Of a stretch of 25,873 nt of DNA, positions 8,030 through 16,256 are shown piece by piece. The number at the start of each line of letters is the position of its first letter. The stretch's first letter is position 1. The stretch is from NCBI GenBank assembly GCA_002398365.1, contig DGYK01000020.1:1-25873 (forward strand), in the 5' to 3' direction. The DNA comes from Flammeovirgaceae bacterium UBA5008. Its GTDB lineage: Bacteria > Bacteroidota > Bacteroidia > Cytophagales > Cyclobacteriaceae. Under the pieces are notes generated by a model, which worked only from the letters and a program-made list of their open reading frames with translations, had not been told where the DNA came from and did not search any database. Position numbers and translations under genes: made by a program.

Positions 8030-8692
8030 TTAGCTGCGCCAAATATACGGGAACAACAAATAAGACACGGCTGTCACCAGACAATTTATTGCCAGAAGAG
8101 TGATCAGTTCGTCATAACTAACACTTCTGTCTAAGTTATCAATGCAGTTTTTAGTGACTTTGATTGCCAATAAGAGCACCGAAATCACCACTGGAAAACT
8201 GAGTACGGTCATTAACACATTGCTATTATTTGCTTTGGCGGCAATACCTGAAAGCAAGGTAAGCGATGCGGAGAAACCCCAGCAAACTAGAATGATGGTT
8301 GCTAAAAAAATCAGATGATCTCCTACCGGGTTTGCAATGAAAAGTACAAACAAGCCAAAGCCGGTAAGTGCCAGCAAAACGCACAGAAAAAAGTTGTAAA
8401 GTAATTTGGCTAGAATGATTACATCGGGACTAACCAACGAATAAAAGTAGATGTCAAGCCCTCGTTTTTCACCAATAAAGCTTTTGGCAATGGTATTAAT
8501 CGATGAAAAAAGAATGGTTACCCAAAATAAGGCGCTCCAAACTAGAGGAGTTATGAGGTTTTGACGAAGGTTAAAGGTGATATAATAGATAAAAACAGTG
8601 CTAAACAGGTATAAAGCCAGCCCCGAAATGACGGATTTTCGCCTGATTTCCAGCCGCGATTCTTTAATCAGTAAAGCTAAAATTGGCGCCAT
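8030..8692 (-). CDS. ccmB: CcmB, ABC-type haem exporter membrane subunit
   Basis: The 220-residue protein has six predicted membrane helices after a short basic N-terminus (ALLIKESRLEIRRKSVISGL), and the cytosolic segment FIGEKRGLDIYFYSLVSP typical of CcmB. CcmB pairs with the ATPase CcmA to release haem-loaded CcmE. No ccmA is in this window, so the ATPase must be encoded elsewhere. It is the first gene of the leftward operon, divergent from the nucleotide-sugar operon with a 95-base gap. Confidence 0.9.
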   Translation of the reverse strand: MAPILALLIKESRLEIRRKSVISGLALYLFSTVFIYYITFNLRQNLITPLVWSALFWVTILFSSINTIAKSFIGEKRGLDIYFYSLVSPDVIILAKLLYNFFLCVLLALTGFGLFVLFIANPVGDHLIFLATIILVCWGFSASLTLLSGIAAKANNSNVLMTVLSFPVVISVLLLAIKVTKNCIDNLDRSVSYDELITLLAINCLVTAVSYLLFPYIWRS

Positions 8693-8757
8693 GAAACATT
8701 ACCCCCTCTTTATTGTGCAAAGAAAGCGCATAAAGTCGGTTAAGCTATGCAATTTGT

Positions 8758-8765
8758 TAATTTTG
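8758..8765 (+). promoter_or_regulatory. Possible -7 promoter element for the nucleotide-sugar operon
   Basis: TAATTTTG matches the Bacteroidota -7 consensus TAnnTTTG exactly and lies 22 bases before the first gene (8788), inside the ccmB/epimerase divergent gap. I see no good TTG element about 20 bases upstream, so the call rests on one box and its position. Confidence 0.4.
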
Positions 8766-8787
8766 CAGTCCTTTTAAATAGAAATAG

Positions 8788-9804
8788 ATGAGCAAGGTTT
8801 TAGTGACGGGATCGGCCGGTTTTATAGGGTATCACCTGACCAAAAGGTTGATCAAAGCGGGTCATACAGTAACGGGTATCGATAACATGAATACCTATTA
8901 CGAAGTGACCCTGAAAGAATCCCGTTTGAGCGACTTAAAAACGCTTCCGCAATTTCAATTTCACCCGATCGATCTTCAGGATAAGAAGTCGTTGGATACT
9001 TTGTTTGCTGAATCCAAATTTGATTTTGTAGTCAATCTGGCAGCCCAGGCTGGGGTGCGTTATTCCATACAAAATCCGTATGCCTATTTGGATAGCAACA
9101 TTCATGGATTTTTAAACATTCTGGAAGCGTGCAGAAACAATGCCATTAAACATTTAGTGTATGCCTCATCCAGCTCGGTGTACGGTGCCAACAAAAAAAT
9201 TCCCTTCTCGGCCAAAGACAATGTCGATCATCCGTTGGCGCTTTATGCGGCTAGCAAAAAGGCCAATGAACTGATGGCCCATACGTATTCAAACCTTTAT
9301 AACATACCCACGACAGGCCTCCGCTTTTTTACCGTTTACGGCCCTTATGGTAGACCAGACATGGCTTTGTTCATTTTTACAAAAGCCATTCTAGAAGGCA
9401 AACCTATTGATGTGTACAACCACGGCAAGATGAAACGTGATTTCACTTTCGTGGATGATATTGTTGAAGGAATTGTGCGCTTGCTAACCAATGTGCCCAA
9501 AGGCAATCCTTCGTGGGATGCTATGAAGCCAGATCCTTCATCCAGCTTCGCTCCGTATCGGGTATATAATATTGGTAACAATAAGCCGGTGGAATTGCTT
9601 CACTTCATTGAAGTATTGGAAAAAAAACTCAGCAAAAAAGCAGTGAAGAATTTTCTTCCGTTGCAAGCAGGCGATGTGCCCGAAACATTTGCTGATGTAG
9701 ATGATTTGATGAACGATGTTGGTTTTAAACCGGCTACTTCGATCGAAGAAGGTATTGGTAAATTTGTGGATTGGTATTTGGAATATTATAAAGTAAAAAT
9801 ATAA
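8788..9804 (+). CDS. NAD-dependent epimerase, UDP-glucuronate 4-epimerase type
   Basis: This is an extended short-chain dehydrogenase of 338 residues. It has the NAD-binding loop TGSAGFIG (7-14), a catalytic serine region SSSS (127-130) and Tyr153/Lys157 in LYAASK. The segments YGRPDMALFIF (187-197) and YNHGKMKRDFTFVDDIVEG (210-228) are typical of UDP-glucuronate 4-epimerases, which interconvert UDP-GlcA and UDP-GalA. The next gene makes a UDP-uronic acid, so this enzyme could act on that product (an N-acetylated uronate) rather than plain UDP-GlcA. It is the first gene of the operon. Its TAA stop is followed at once by the GTG start of the next gene. Confidence 0.9.
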   Translation: MSKVLVTGSAGFIGYHLTKRLIKAGHTVTGIDNMNTYYEVTLKESRLSDLKTLPQFQFHPIDLQDKKSLDTLFAESKFDFVVNLAAQAGVRYSIQNPYAYLDSNIHGFLNILEACRNNAIKHLVYASSSSVYGANKKIPFSAKDNVDHPLALYAASKKANELMAHTYSNLYNIPTTGLRFFTVYGPYGRPDMALFIFTKAILEGKPIDVYNHGKMKRDFTFVDDIVEGIVRLLTNVPKGNPSWDAMKPDPSSSFAPYRVYNIGNNKPVELLHFIEVLEKKLSKKAVKNFLPLQAGDVPETFADVDDLMNDVGFKPATSIEEGIGKFVDWYLEYYKVKI

Positions 9805-11055
9805 GTGGAAAAAATCGGAATTATTGGCCTGGGCTACGTAGGATTGCCGCTGGCAGTAGAGTTTGGAAAGTCGATGGATGTAATCGGCTTTGACATCAAC
9901 CAATCTCGAATTGACGAGTTGAAAAAAGGCTACGACCGCACCTTGGAAGTAGACGAAGCGGAACTTAAGATTTCAACCAAGCTTACCTTTTCAACCAAGT
10001 TGGAAGAGTTGGCAACTGCCAATTATTTTATCGTGACGGTACCCACTCCGGTGGATGAATACCGGAATCCGGATTTGACTCCATTGCAAAGTGCCAGTCG
10101 CACCGTTGGCTCGGTTTTGAAAAAGAATGACATCGTTATTTACGAATCTACAGTATATCCGGGCTGCACCGAAGAAGTATGTGTGCCCATTCTGGAGAAA
10201 GTGAGTGGATTAAAATTTAACGTAGATTTTTTTGCGGGCTATTCTCCCGAACGTATTAACCCGGGCGATAAGCAACACCGCGTGGCAGACATTAGAAAAG
10301 TGACCAGCGGCAGCACACCTGAAATTGCAGAGAAAGTAGATCAGCTTTACAAAAAAGTAATTCGTGCAGGCACGTACAAAGCATCTTCGCTAAAAGTAGC
10401 GGAAGCTGCCAAAGTGATTGAAAATTCACAACGCGATGTAAACATTGCTTTCGTCAATGAGTTGGCTTTGATCTTTCAACGCATGGGCATCGATACCCAT
10501 GAAGTGTTGGAAGCCGCAGCAACAAAATGGAATTTTCTTCCTTTCAAGCCGGGTTTGGTTGGAGGACATTGCATTGGCGTAGATCCCTACTACCTCACTT
10601 ATAAAGCGCAAAGCTTGGGCTATCATCCGGAAGTAATTCTTTCTGGAAGAAGAATCAACGACAACATGGGCATCTTTATCGCTAACGAAGTGATCAAGTT
10701 GATGGCGAAAGCAAACATGCCTATTTCTGGCGGAAAAATTTTAGTGTTGGGCTTAACCTTCAAAGAAAACTGCCCAGATATTCGCAACAGCAAAGTGGTA
10801 GATGTCATCAATGAGTTGCTTACGTTTGGCGCGAAGGTAGATGTGTACGATCCGCATGCCGATGCGGCCGAAGTAAAACACGAATACAACCTTACACTCA
10901 CTACAGATTTATCACAGAAGTATCATGCAGTAGTGTTGGCGGTAAGCCACAAGGAGTTTGCTTCTATTGAATTGGAGAAACTGAAAGAGAAAAATGCTAT
11001 CGTGTACGACATTAAAGGATTTTTGCCAAAGCCATCTGTAACAGCACGATTGTAA
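9805..11055 (+). CDS. Nucleotide-sugar 6-dehydrogenase, TviB/WbpA-like
   Basis: This enzyme oxidises C6 of a UDP-sugar to the uronic acid with two NAD. The 416-residue protein has the N-terminal NAD loop GLGYVG (8-13), the catalytic Cys256 in LVGGHCIGVDPYY, and Asn207 in the central helix. The C-terminal UDP-binding domain starts at GLTFKENCPDIRNSK. ESTVYPGCTEEVC (114-126) is characteristic of the TviB/VipA and WbpO/WbpA group, whose usual substrate is UDP-GlcNAc or UDP-GalNAc rather than UDP-Glc. The start is GTG, directly after the previous TAA; no ATG is close. With the WbpB-, WbpE- and WbpD-like genes downstream, UDP-GlcNAc is the best guess for the substrate. Confidence 0.9.
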   Translation: MEKIGIIGLGYVGLPLAVEFGKSMDVIGFDINQSRIDELKKGYDRTLEVDEAELKISTKLTFSTKLEELATANYFIVTVPTPVDEYRNPDLTPLQSASRTVGSVLKKNDIVIYESTVYPGCTEEVCVPILEKVSGLKFNVDFFAGYSPERINPGDKQHRVADIRKVTSGSTPEIAEKVDQLYKKVIRAGTYKASSLKVAEAAKVIENSQRDVNIAFVNELALIFQRMGIDTHEVLEAAATKWNFLPFKPGLVGGHCIGVDPYYLTYKAQSLGYHPEVILSGRRINDNMGIFIANEVIKLMAKANMPISGGKILVLGLTFKENCPDIRNSKVVDVINELLTFGAKVDVYDPHADAAEVKHEYNLTLTTDLSQKYHAVVLAVSHKEFASIELEKLKEKNAIVYDIKGFLPKPSVTARL

Positions 11056-12078
11056 ATGAGCACCGCCAAAGTATTATTGACCGGAGGAGCCGGCTACATC
11101 GGCTCACATACTGCCGTAGAGCTGATTAATCAAGGTTTTGAGGTAGTAGTGGTAGATGATCTTTCGCGGAGTGAATATCAGATGATTGAAGGCATCGAAA
11201 AAATTACTGGCAAACCGCTCATTTTTTACAAGGGCGACTGTGCTGATGCTTCCTTCCTTCAATCTGTATTTGAGAAAGAAAAAATAGCTAGCGTTATTCA
11301 CTTTGCGGCTTACAAATCAGTTGGTGAATCCGTAGAAAATCCACTGTTGTACTATCGAAACAATTTGCTTTCGATGGTTACGCTTTTGGCAGAAATGAAA
11401 AAAGCTGGTGTTAGCAAGATCATCTTTTCATCTTCGTGCACGGTGTACGGCCAGCCGGAACATATTCCGGTCGATGAATCGGCTCCCTTTAAAAAAGCAG
11501 AATCTCCTTATGGCGCGACTAAGCAAATGTGCGAGCGCATTTTGGAAGACGCTACAATAGCCGATAAAAATCTGAAAGTGGTTTCTCTTCGGTATTTTAA
11601 TCCGGTGGGAGCACACCCGACTGCTTTGATTGGTGAATTACCGATTGGTACACCTTCTAACCTAGTGCCTTTTATCACGCAAACAGCAGCCGGCATCCGA
11701 CCACAGCTAACCGTATTCGGAAATGATTACAATACCCTCGATGGGAGTTGTGTGCGTGATTTTATTCATGTGGTGGATTTGGCAAAAGCACATGTAAAGG
11801 CAGTGCAGGCCATCGATTCCATTATCAAACCCTATGAGACATTTAACATTGGTACAGGTAAAGGTGAGACGGTACTTGAGTTGATAAAGAAATTTATAAG
11901 TGTGACGGGAGTAAAATTAAACTACACCATTGGGGCGCGCAGACCCGGAGATGTAGAAAAAATATTCGCAGAGCCGGGAAAGGCTAGGGAAATTTTAAAA
12001 TGGAAGGCAGAGCAAACATTGGAGGACTCGTTATTGCATGCCTGGAATTGGGAAAAAAAATTAAGAGGATTGAAATGA
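11056..12078 (+). CDS. galE: UDP-glucose/UDP-hexose 4-epimerase GalE-like
   Basis: The 340-residue protein matches classical GalE length and layout: NAD loop TGGAGYIG (9-16), SSSCTVYG (125-132), catalytic Tyr152/Lys156 in SPYGATK, RYFNPVGAH (179-187), and VRDFIHVVDLA. It interconverts UDP-Glc/UDP-Gal and, in some members, UDP-GlcNAc/UDP-GalNAc. The position that is Tyr299 in E. coli GalE, which restricts the site to non-acetylated sugars, aligns by eye to Ile303 here (RPGDVEKIFAEPGK). A role on N-acetylated sugars is therefore possible. The ATG follows the previous TAA with no gap, and the stop overlaps the next start as ATGA, so translation is likely coupled. Confidence 0.9.
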   Translation: MSTAKVLLTGGAGYIGSHTAVELINQGFEVVVVDDLSRSEYQMIEGIEKITGKPLIFYKGDCADASFLQSVFEKEKIASVIHFAAYKSVGESVENPLLYYRNNLLSMVTLLAEMKKAGVSKIIFSSSCTVYGQPEHIPVDESAPFKKAESPYGATKQMCERILEDATIADKNLKVVSLRYFNPVGAHPTALIGELPIGTPSNLVPFITQTAAGIRPQLTVFGNDYNTLDGSCVRDFIHVVDLAKAHVKAVQAIDSIIKPYETFNIGTGKGETVLELIKKFISVTGVKLNYTIGARRPGDVEKIFAEPGKAREILKWKAEQTLEDSLLHAWNWEKKLRGLK

Positions 12079-13211
12079 GCCAATCAATAAAAATGGTGGA
12101 TTTGCAGACGCAATACCTGAGAATAAAATCAGAGATTGATGCTGCGATACAAGAGGTGTTGAATTCTACGGCCTTTATTCAAGGACCACAGGTGGCGCAG
12201 TTTGCAGAGGCATTGTCAAAGCATAATCAAAACTGTTCGGTGGTGACTTGTGCAAATGGTACGGATGCCTTGCAAATAGCGATGATGGCACTCGACTTTA
12301 AACCGGGAGATGAAATAATATTGCCGGTTCATACCTACGTTGCCACGGCCGAAGTGATTGCCCTACTCGGACTCAAACCCGTTTTCATTGATGTCGATGC
12401 TGATACGTTTACGATTGATGTAAATCAAATTGAAGAGAAAATCACTTCTAAAACAGTGGCGATTGTACCCGTGCATTTGTACGGTCAATGTGCCAACATG
12501 GAAGCGATTTTGAAAATTGCATCGAAAAGAAATATTCATGTTATCGAAGATGCTGCGCAAGCATTGGGCGCAGAATTTACTTTTGCAGATGGAAAGATGA
12601 TGAAGGCCGGAACCATGGGTGCCCTCGGTACTACTTCGTTTTTCCCTTCTAAAAATTTAGGATGCTTTGGCGATGGAGGTGCCATTTTTTGTGGTGATGC
12701 AAAATTGACGGAGCGTGTGAAGATGATGGCCAATCACGGTCAGAAAGTAAAATATCAACACGATGTGATTGGTGTGAACAGTCGGTTGGATACACTGCAG
12801 GCTGCTATTCTTTTAGTGAAGATCAAATATCTGGATGAGTACACACGCAAAAGAAATGAGGCGGCTGCATTCTATGATCAACAGTTAAGTTCTGTTGATT
12901 TCCTCACCATCCCCGTAAGGGCTAAAAACTCAACACACGTGTTTCACCAATACACGATCAAGGTTAACTCCGGAAATCGCGATCATTTTAAAAAGTATTT
13001 GGAAGAAAAGGGAATTCCAACCATGATCTACTATCCAATTCCATTGCATTATCAAACTGCTTATAAAATGGATGGGTTTGGGCCGGGTTCATTTCCTGTT
13101 ACCGAACAACTTTCCAAAACAGTGATTTCGTTGCCAATCCATACGGAAATGACGGATGACGAATTGATGTACATTTGTTCAACTATTAAAGATTATCCCC
13201 GCCATGCCTGA
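12075..13211 (+). CDS. DegT/DnrJ/EryC1 sugar aminotransferase, WbpE-like
   Basis: This is a PLP-dependent aminotransferase (aspartate-aminotransferase fold, ArnB/WbpE group) that puts an amino group on a keto-sugar nucleotide using glutamate. From ATG 12075 it has 378 residues. The PLP lysine is Lys193 (FFPSKNLGCFGDGG). IEDAAQALGA (157-166) supplies Asp159 and Gln162 for the cofactor, and NGTDAL (61-66) binds its phosphate. The start at 12075 overlaps the galE stop as ATGA and gives the family-like MSQSIKMVDLQTQYLRI. A longer frame from 12000 would only read into galE. Next to WbpD- and WbpB-like genes, the expected reaction is amination at C3 of 3-keto UDP-GlcNAcA. Confidence 0.9.
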   Translation: MSQSIKMVDLQTQYLRIKSEIDAAIQEVLNSTAFIQGPQVAQFAEALSKHNQNCSVVTCANGTDALQIAMMALDFKPGDEIILPVHTYVATAEVIALLGLKPVFIDVDADTFTIDVNQIEEKITSKTVAIVPVHLYGQCANMEAILKIASKRNIHVIEDAAQALGAEFTFADGKMMKAGTMGALGTTSFFPSKNLGCFGDGGAIFCGDAKLTERVKMMANHGQKVKYQHDVIGVNSRLDTLQAAILLVKIKYLDEYTRKRNEAAAFYDQQLSSVDFLTIPVRAKNSTHVFHQYTIKVNSGNRDHFKKYLEEKGIPTMIYYPIPLHYQTAYKMDGFGPGSFPVTEQLSKTVISLPIHTEMTDDELMYICSTIKDYPRHA

Positions 13212-13785
13212 AGATAAATCCTACTATGTTCATCCAAGCGCTATTATAGACGAAGGATGTGAAATTGGAGCGGGCACTAAAATCTGGCACTTCTCGCACA
13301 TCATGCCTAATTGCAAGATCGGAGAAGGATGTAACATTGGACAGAATGTAGTGGTTTCTCCGGATGTGGTGCTAGGCAAAAATGTAAAAATCCAGAACAA
13401 CGTTTCGATTTACACCGGAGTGATTTGTGAAGACGATGTGTTCCTTGGTCCATCAATGGTTTTCACCAATGTGATTAATCCTCGAAGTGCTGTCAACAGA
13501 AGAGGTCAGTACAGCAAAACAACGGTGAAGAAAGGCGCATCCATTGGTGCCAATGCAACGATTGTTTGCGGACATGATATTGGACAATATGCATTTATCG
13601 GAGCCGGTGCGGTGGTAACAAAACATGTTCCTGATTATGCATTGGTTGTTGGCAATCCGGCTAAGCAAACCGGATGGATGAGTGAGTATGGTCATAAACT
13701 GGTGTTTGATAAAGCAGGAATAGCAGAGTGCCCCGAGAGCCACGACAAATACCAATTGAAAGAAGGTAAAGTAAGTAAGCTTTAA
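13204..13785 (+). CDS. wbpD: UDP-amino-sugar N-acetyltransferase, WbpD/WlbB-like
   Basis: This 193-residue left-handed beta-helix acetyltransferase has hexapeptide repeats through most of its length (IDEGCEIGAGTKIWHFSHIM, CNIGQNVVV, VKIQNNVSIY, ASIGANATIVCGHDIG). It ends with GAGAVVTKHVPDYALVVGNPAKQTGW. The segment SMVFTNVINPRSAVNRRGQY is distinctive of WbpD/WlbB, which acetylates the 3-amino group of UDP-2-acetamido-3-amino-glucuronate. The start overlaps the aminotransferase gene by 8 bases. Position between the WbpE- and WbpB-like genes supports the call. Confidence 0.9.
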   Translation: MPEDKSYYVHPSAIIDEGCEIGAGTKIWHFSHIMPNCKIGEGCNIGQNVVVSPDVVLGKNVKIQNNVSIYTGVICEDDVFLGPSMVFTNVINPRSAVNRRGQYSKTTVKKGASIGANATIVCGHDIGQYAFIGAGAVVTKHVPDYALVVGNPAKQTGWMSEYGHKLVFDKAGIAECPESHDKYQLKEGKVSKL

Positions 13786-13795
13786 TTTTTATACG

Positions 13796-14692
13796 ATGAA
13801 GAATTTTGCATTGATCGGAGCGGCCGGATACATTGCTCCACGCCACTTGCAGGCAATAAAAGACACCGGCAATAATCTGGTGGCAGCATTAGATCGGTTC
13901 GATAGCGTGGGTATCATGGATAGCTATTTTCCAAAAGCAGATTTCTTCACGGAGTTTGAGCGCTTCGACCGACACATTGATAAGCTGAAACGTTTAGGAC
14001 AAAAGATTGATTATGTAAGCATTTGTTCACCTAACTACCTTCACGATTCGCATATTCGATTTGCATTGCGTCATCAGGCCGATGCTATTTGCGAAAAACC
14101 TTTGGTGCTCAATCCGTGGAACGTAGAAGCACTCGAAGAAATTGAGAGAGAAACAGGTAAACGAGTTTACACGATTTTGCAATTGCGTTTGCATCCTAAT
14201 ATTAAAAAACTGAAGGAAGAAATTGATGCAGCTCCGGCAGGTAAAATTTTTGATGTGGACTTGAACTATATCACCTCTCGTGGCAAATGGTATTTCCACA
14301 GTTGGAAAGGAGAAGAAATAAAATCCGGAGGAATTGCCACCAATATTGGAATCCATTTTTTTGATATGTTGCTGTGGGTGTTTGGAGGATTGAAGAGCAG
14401 TTCGGTTGAGAAGAACGAAGCAGATCACGCAAAAGGATATTTAGAATTGCAGAAAGCAAGAATTAAATGGTCGCTCAGTATCAACGAAGAACATTTGCCT
14501 GCTGAAGTTCGAAAGGCAGGAAAGCGCACGTATCGCTCACTCACAATGAATGGAAATGAGATTGAATTTAGCGATGGCTTTACGGAGCTTCATACAACCA
14601 GCTATAGAGAAATCTTGGCCGGACGAGGATTTGGATTAGCAGATGCAAAACCGTCCATCGAGCTGGCTTATCAACTGAGAGGTAAAGAGTAA
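13796..14692 (+). CDS. wbpB: UDP-GlcNAcA 3-dehydrogenase, WbpB/WlbA-like
   Basis: This 298-residue Gfo/Idh/MocA oxidoreductase oxidises C3 of UDP-GlcNAc uronate to the 3-keto sugar, with a tightly held NAD. The Rossmann start is ALIGAAGYIAPRHL. The segments DSVGIMDSYFPKADFFTEFE (36-55) and LNYITSRGKWYFHSWKG are characteristic of WbpB/WlbA rather than general Gfo/Idh proteins. The EKP triad gives Lys101, and NIGIHFFD (183-190) gives His187, the two residues expected at the active site. It begins 10 bases after the acetyltransferase stop. Together with the three preceding functions it completes the diacetamido-glucuronate route. Confidence 0.92.
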   Translation: MKNFALIGAAGYIAPRHLQAIKDTGNNLVAALDRFDSVGIMDSYFPKADFFTEFERFDRHIDKLKRLGQKIDYVSICSPNYLHDSHIRFALRHQADAICEKPLVLNPWNVEALEEIERETGKRVYTILQLRLHPNIKKLKEEIDAAPAGKIFDVDLNYITSRGKWYFHSWKGEEIKSGGIATNIGIHFFDMLLWVFGGLKSSSVEKNEADHAKGYLELQKARIKWSLSINEEHLPAEVRKAGKRTYRSLTMNGNEIEFSDGFTELHTTSYREILAGRGFGLADAKPSIELAYQLRGKE

Positions 14693-14776
14693 TATGATGA
14701 GATGCATTAAGAGATTTATTTAATAACGGCATGTTTGTTTTAGCCTATGCGGCTTTAGAAAAATAATTACAAACAC

Positions 14777-15658
14777 ATGAAAGGAATTATTCTAGCAGGC
14801 GGATCAGGAACAAGATTGTATCCGCTTACCAAAGCAGTTTCCAAACAATTGCTTCCCATCTACGATAAACCGATGATTTATTATCCATTGTCGGTGTTGA
14901 TGTTGGCAAACATCCGTGAGATACTCATCATTTCTACGCCACACGATCTTCCATTATTTCAAAATTTATTAGGCGATGGATCTTCATTAGGATTAAAATT
15001 AGAATACAAAGTGCAACCATCACCAGATGGATTGGCACAAGCATTTTTGTTAGGAGAATCATTTTTGGGTGATAGTTCTGCCTGTTTAGTTTTAGGTGAC
15101 AATATTTTTTACGGATACAATTTCTCGGCACAATTAGAGCAAGCAAGTAAAATTGAAAAAGGCTCAACGGTTTTTGGTTACTATGTGAATGATCCCAACC
15201 GATATGGAGTGGTAGAATTTAATGATGAAGGCAAAGTTTTATCGATTGAAGAAAAGCCGAAAGAGCCCAAGTCAAATTACGCAGTTACCGGTTTGTATTT
15301 TTATGATAACACGGTAGTACAAAAAGCGAAAACAATCAAACCATCGGCAAGAGGTGAGTTGGAAATTACCGATTTGAATAATCTTTATTTGAAAGAAGGA
15401 AGCTTGAATGTAAAGTTATTGGGTCGCGGAATGGCTTGGCTTGACACTGGCACACACGAGTCGATGTTGCGTGCTTCCACTTTTGTGGAGTCCATCGAAG
15501 AGCGCCAAGGTTTGAAGATTGCTTGTTTGGAGGAAATCGCTTTTCGGAAGGGATATATTTCTAAAGCGCAGTTGGAAGAACTGGCAAAGCCACTATTGAA
15601 AAATCAGTACGGGCAATATTTAATGAAAGTATTGAACGAAAAAGTGGTGATCAAGTAA
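14777..15658 (+). CDS. rfbA: Glucose-1-phosphate thymidylyltransferase
   Basis: RfbA/RmlA makes dTDP-glucose from Glc-1-P and dTTP, the first step to dTDP-sugars such as L-rhamnose. The 293-residue length is normal. The nucleotide-binding signature GGSGTRLYPLT (8-18) is intact, followed by KQLLPIYDKPMIYYPLS, Asp108 of LVLGDNIFYG for the metal, and EEKPKEPKSNYAVTGLYFYD. The C-terminal part keeps GRGMAWLDTGTHESML. It is separated from the upstream oxidoreductase by 84 bases without a clear terminator, and followed by rfbC after 23 bases. Confidence 0.96.
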   Translation: MKGIILAGGSGTRLYPLTKAVSKQLLPIYDKPMIYYPLSVLMLANIREILIISTPHDLPLFQNLLGDGSSLGLKLEYKVQPSPDGLAQAFLLGESFLGDSSACLVLGDNIFYGYNFSAQLEQASKIEKGSTVFGYYVNDPNRYGVVEFNDEGKVLSIEEKPKEPKSNYAVTGLYFYDNTVVQKAKTIKPSARGELEITDLNNLYLKEGSLNVKLLGRGMAWLDTGTHESMLRASTFVESIEERQGLKIACLEEIAFRKGYISKAQLEELAKPLLKNQYGQYLMKVLNEKVVIK

Positions 15659-15672
15659 TGAAAAAAGTAATA

Positions 15673-15685
15673 GCATAGCCTATGC
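15673..15685. repeat. 13-base palindrome over the rfbC start codon
   Basis: GCATAG (15673-15678), one C, then CTATGC (15680-15685) form a perfect inverted repeat whose 3' arm contains the rfbC ATG (15682-15684). The 11-mer TAGCCTATGCG here (15676-15686) also occurs upstream of rfbA at 14741-14751. The function is unknown; masking of the start codon is conceivable, but the stem is short. Confidence 0.35.
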
Positions 15686-16230
15686 GATTGATTGAAACCG
15701 GATTTGACGATTTGTATATTATCGAGCCTAAAGTAATCGAAGACGAACGAGGTTACTTTATGGAATCATATCACTATGATGCCCTTAGATCCAAAGGCGT
15801 AGATATTCGCTTTATTCAAGATAACCAGTCACGGTCCCGTAAAGGTGTATTGCGCGGATTACATTTTCAAAATGCACCCTATGCTCAAACCAAATTGATT
15901 CGCACGTTGAGTGGAACTATACTCGATGTAGCTCTCGATTTACGAAAAGAGAAAAGCACTTTTGGTAAAGTTTTTACTTTGGAACTTTCTTCGCAGAATA
16001 AAAAACAAGTGCTTGTGCCGAAAGGTTTTGCGCATGGATTTTTAGTGTTGAGCGAAGAAGCGGAAATACTTTATAAGTGTGATGAGATGTATCATCCGGA
16101 AGCAGAAGGAGGAATTATTTGCTCCGATCCGGATTTAAATATTGAATGGGGTGTATCGTTGGACCAAGTGATCTTGTCGAAGCGTGATCAACAACACCCC
16201 ACGCTGGCAAATGCGAAGTTTAAATTTTGA
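15682..16230 (+). CDS. rfbC: dTDP-4-dehydrorhamnose 3,5-epimerase
   Basis: RfbC/RmlC converts dTDP-4-keto-6-deoxy-glucose to dTDP-4-keto-L-rhamnose. The 182-residue cupin has the family's expected segments: DERGYFMESY, FIQDNQSRSRKGVLRGLHFQ with catalytic His61, the substrate lysine Lys71, VPKGFAHGFLVLSEEAEILYKCDEMYHPE (about 112-140) with the active-site Tyr near 137, and SDPDLNIEWG. Length is typical. It lies between rfbA and rfbB and ends 26 bases before the rfbB ATG. Confidence 0.95.
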   Translation: MRLIETGFDDLYIIEPKVIEDERGYFMESYHYDALRSKGVDIRFIQDNQSRSRKGVLRGLHFQNAPYAQTKLIRTLSGTILDVALDLRKEKSTFGKVFTLELSSQNKKQVLVPKGFAHGFLVLSEEAEILYKCDEMYHPEAEGGIICSDPDLNIEWGVSLDQVILSKRDQQHPTLANAKFKF

Positions 16231-16256
16231 CTGAGATTACCTCTTTTTATTCGACC

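Noticed and set aside
8718..8725. Minus-strand promoter for ccmB (TTTCTTTG)
   Set aside because: It has one mismatch to TAnnTTTG and the nearest TTG is 24 bases upstream, so the match is too weak to annotate.
12000..12074. Longer N-terminus for the aminotransferase
   Set aside because: The extra 25 residues are read from inside galE in another frame; the ATGA overlap at 12075 is the natural start.
16227..16256. Upstream TTG start for rfbB
   Set aside because: It adds ten unconserved residues and overlaps the rfbC stop; ATG 16257 gives the family-typical MKNILVTGGAGFIG.
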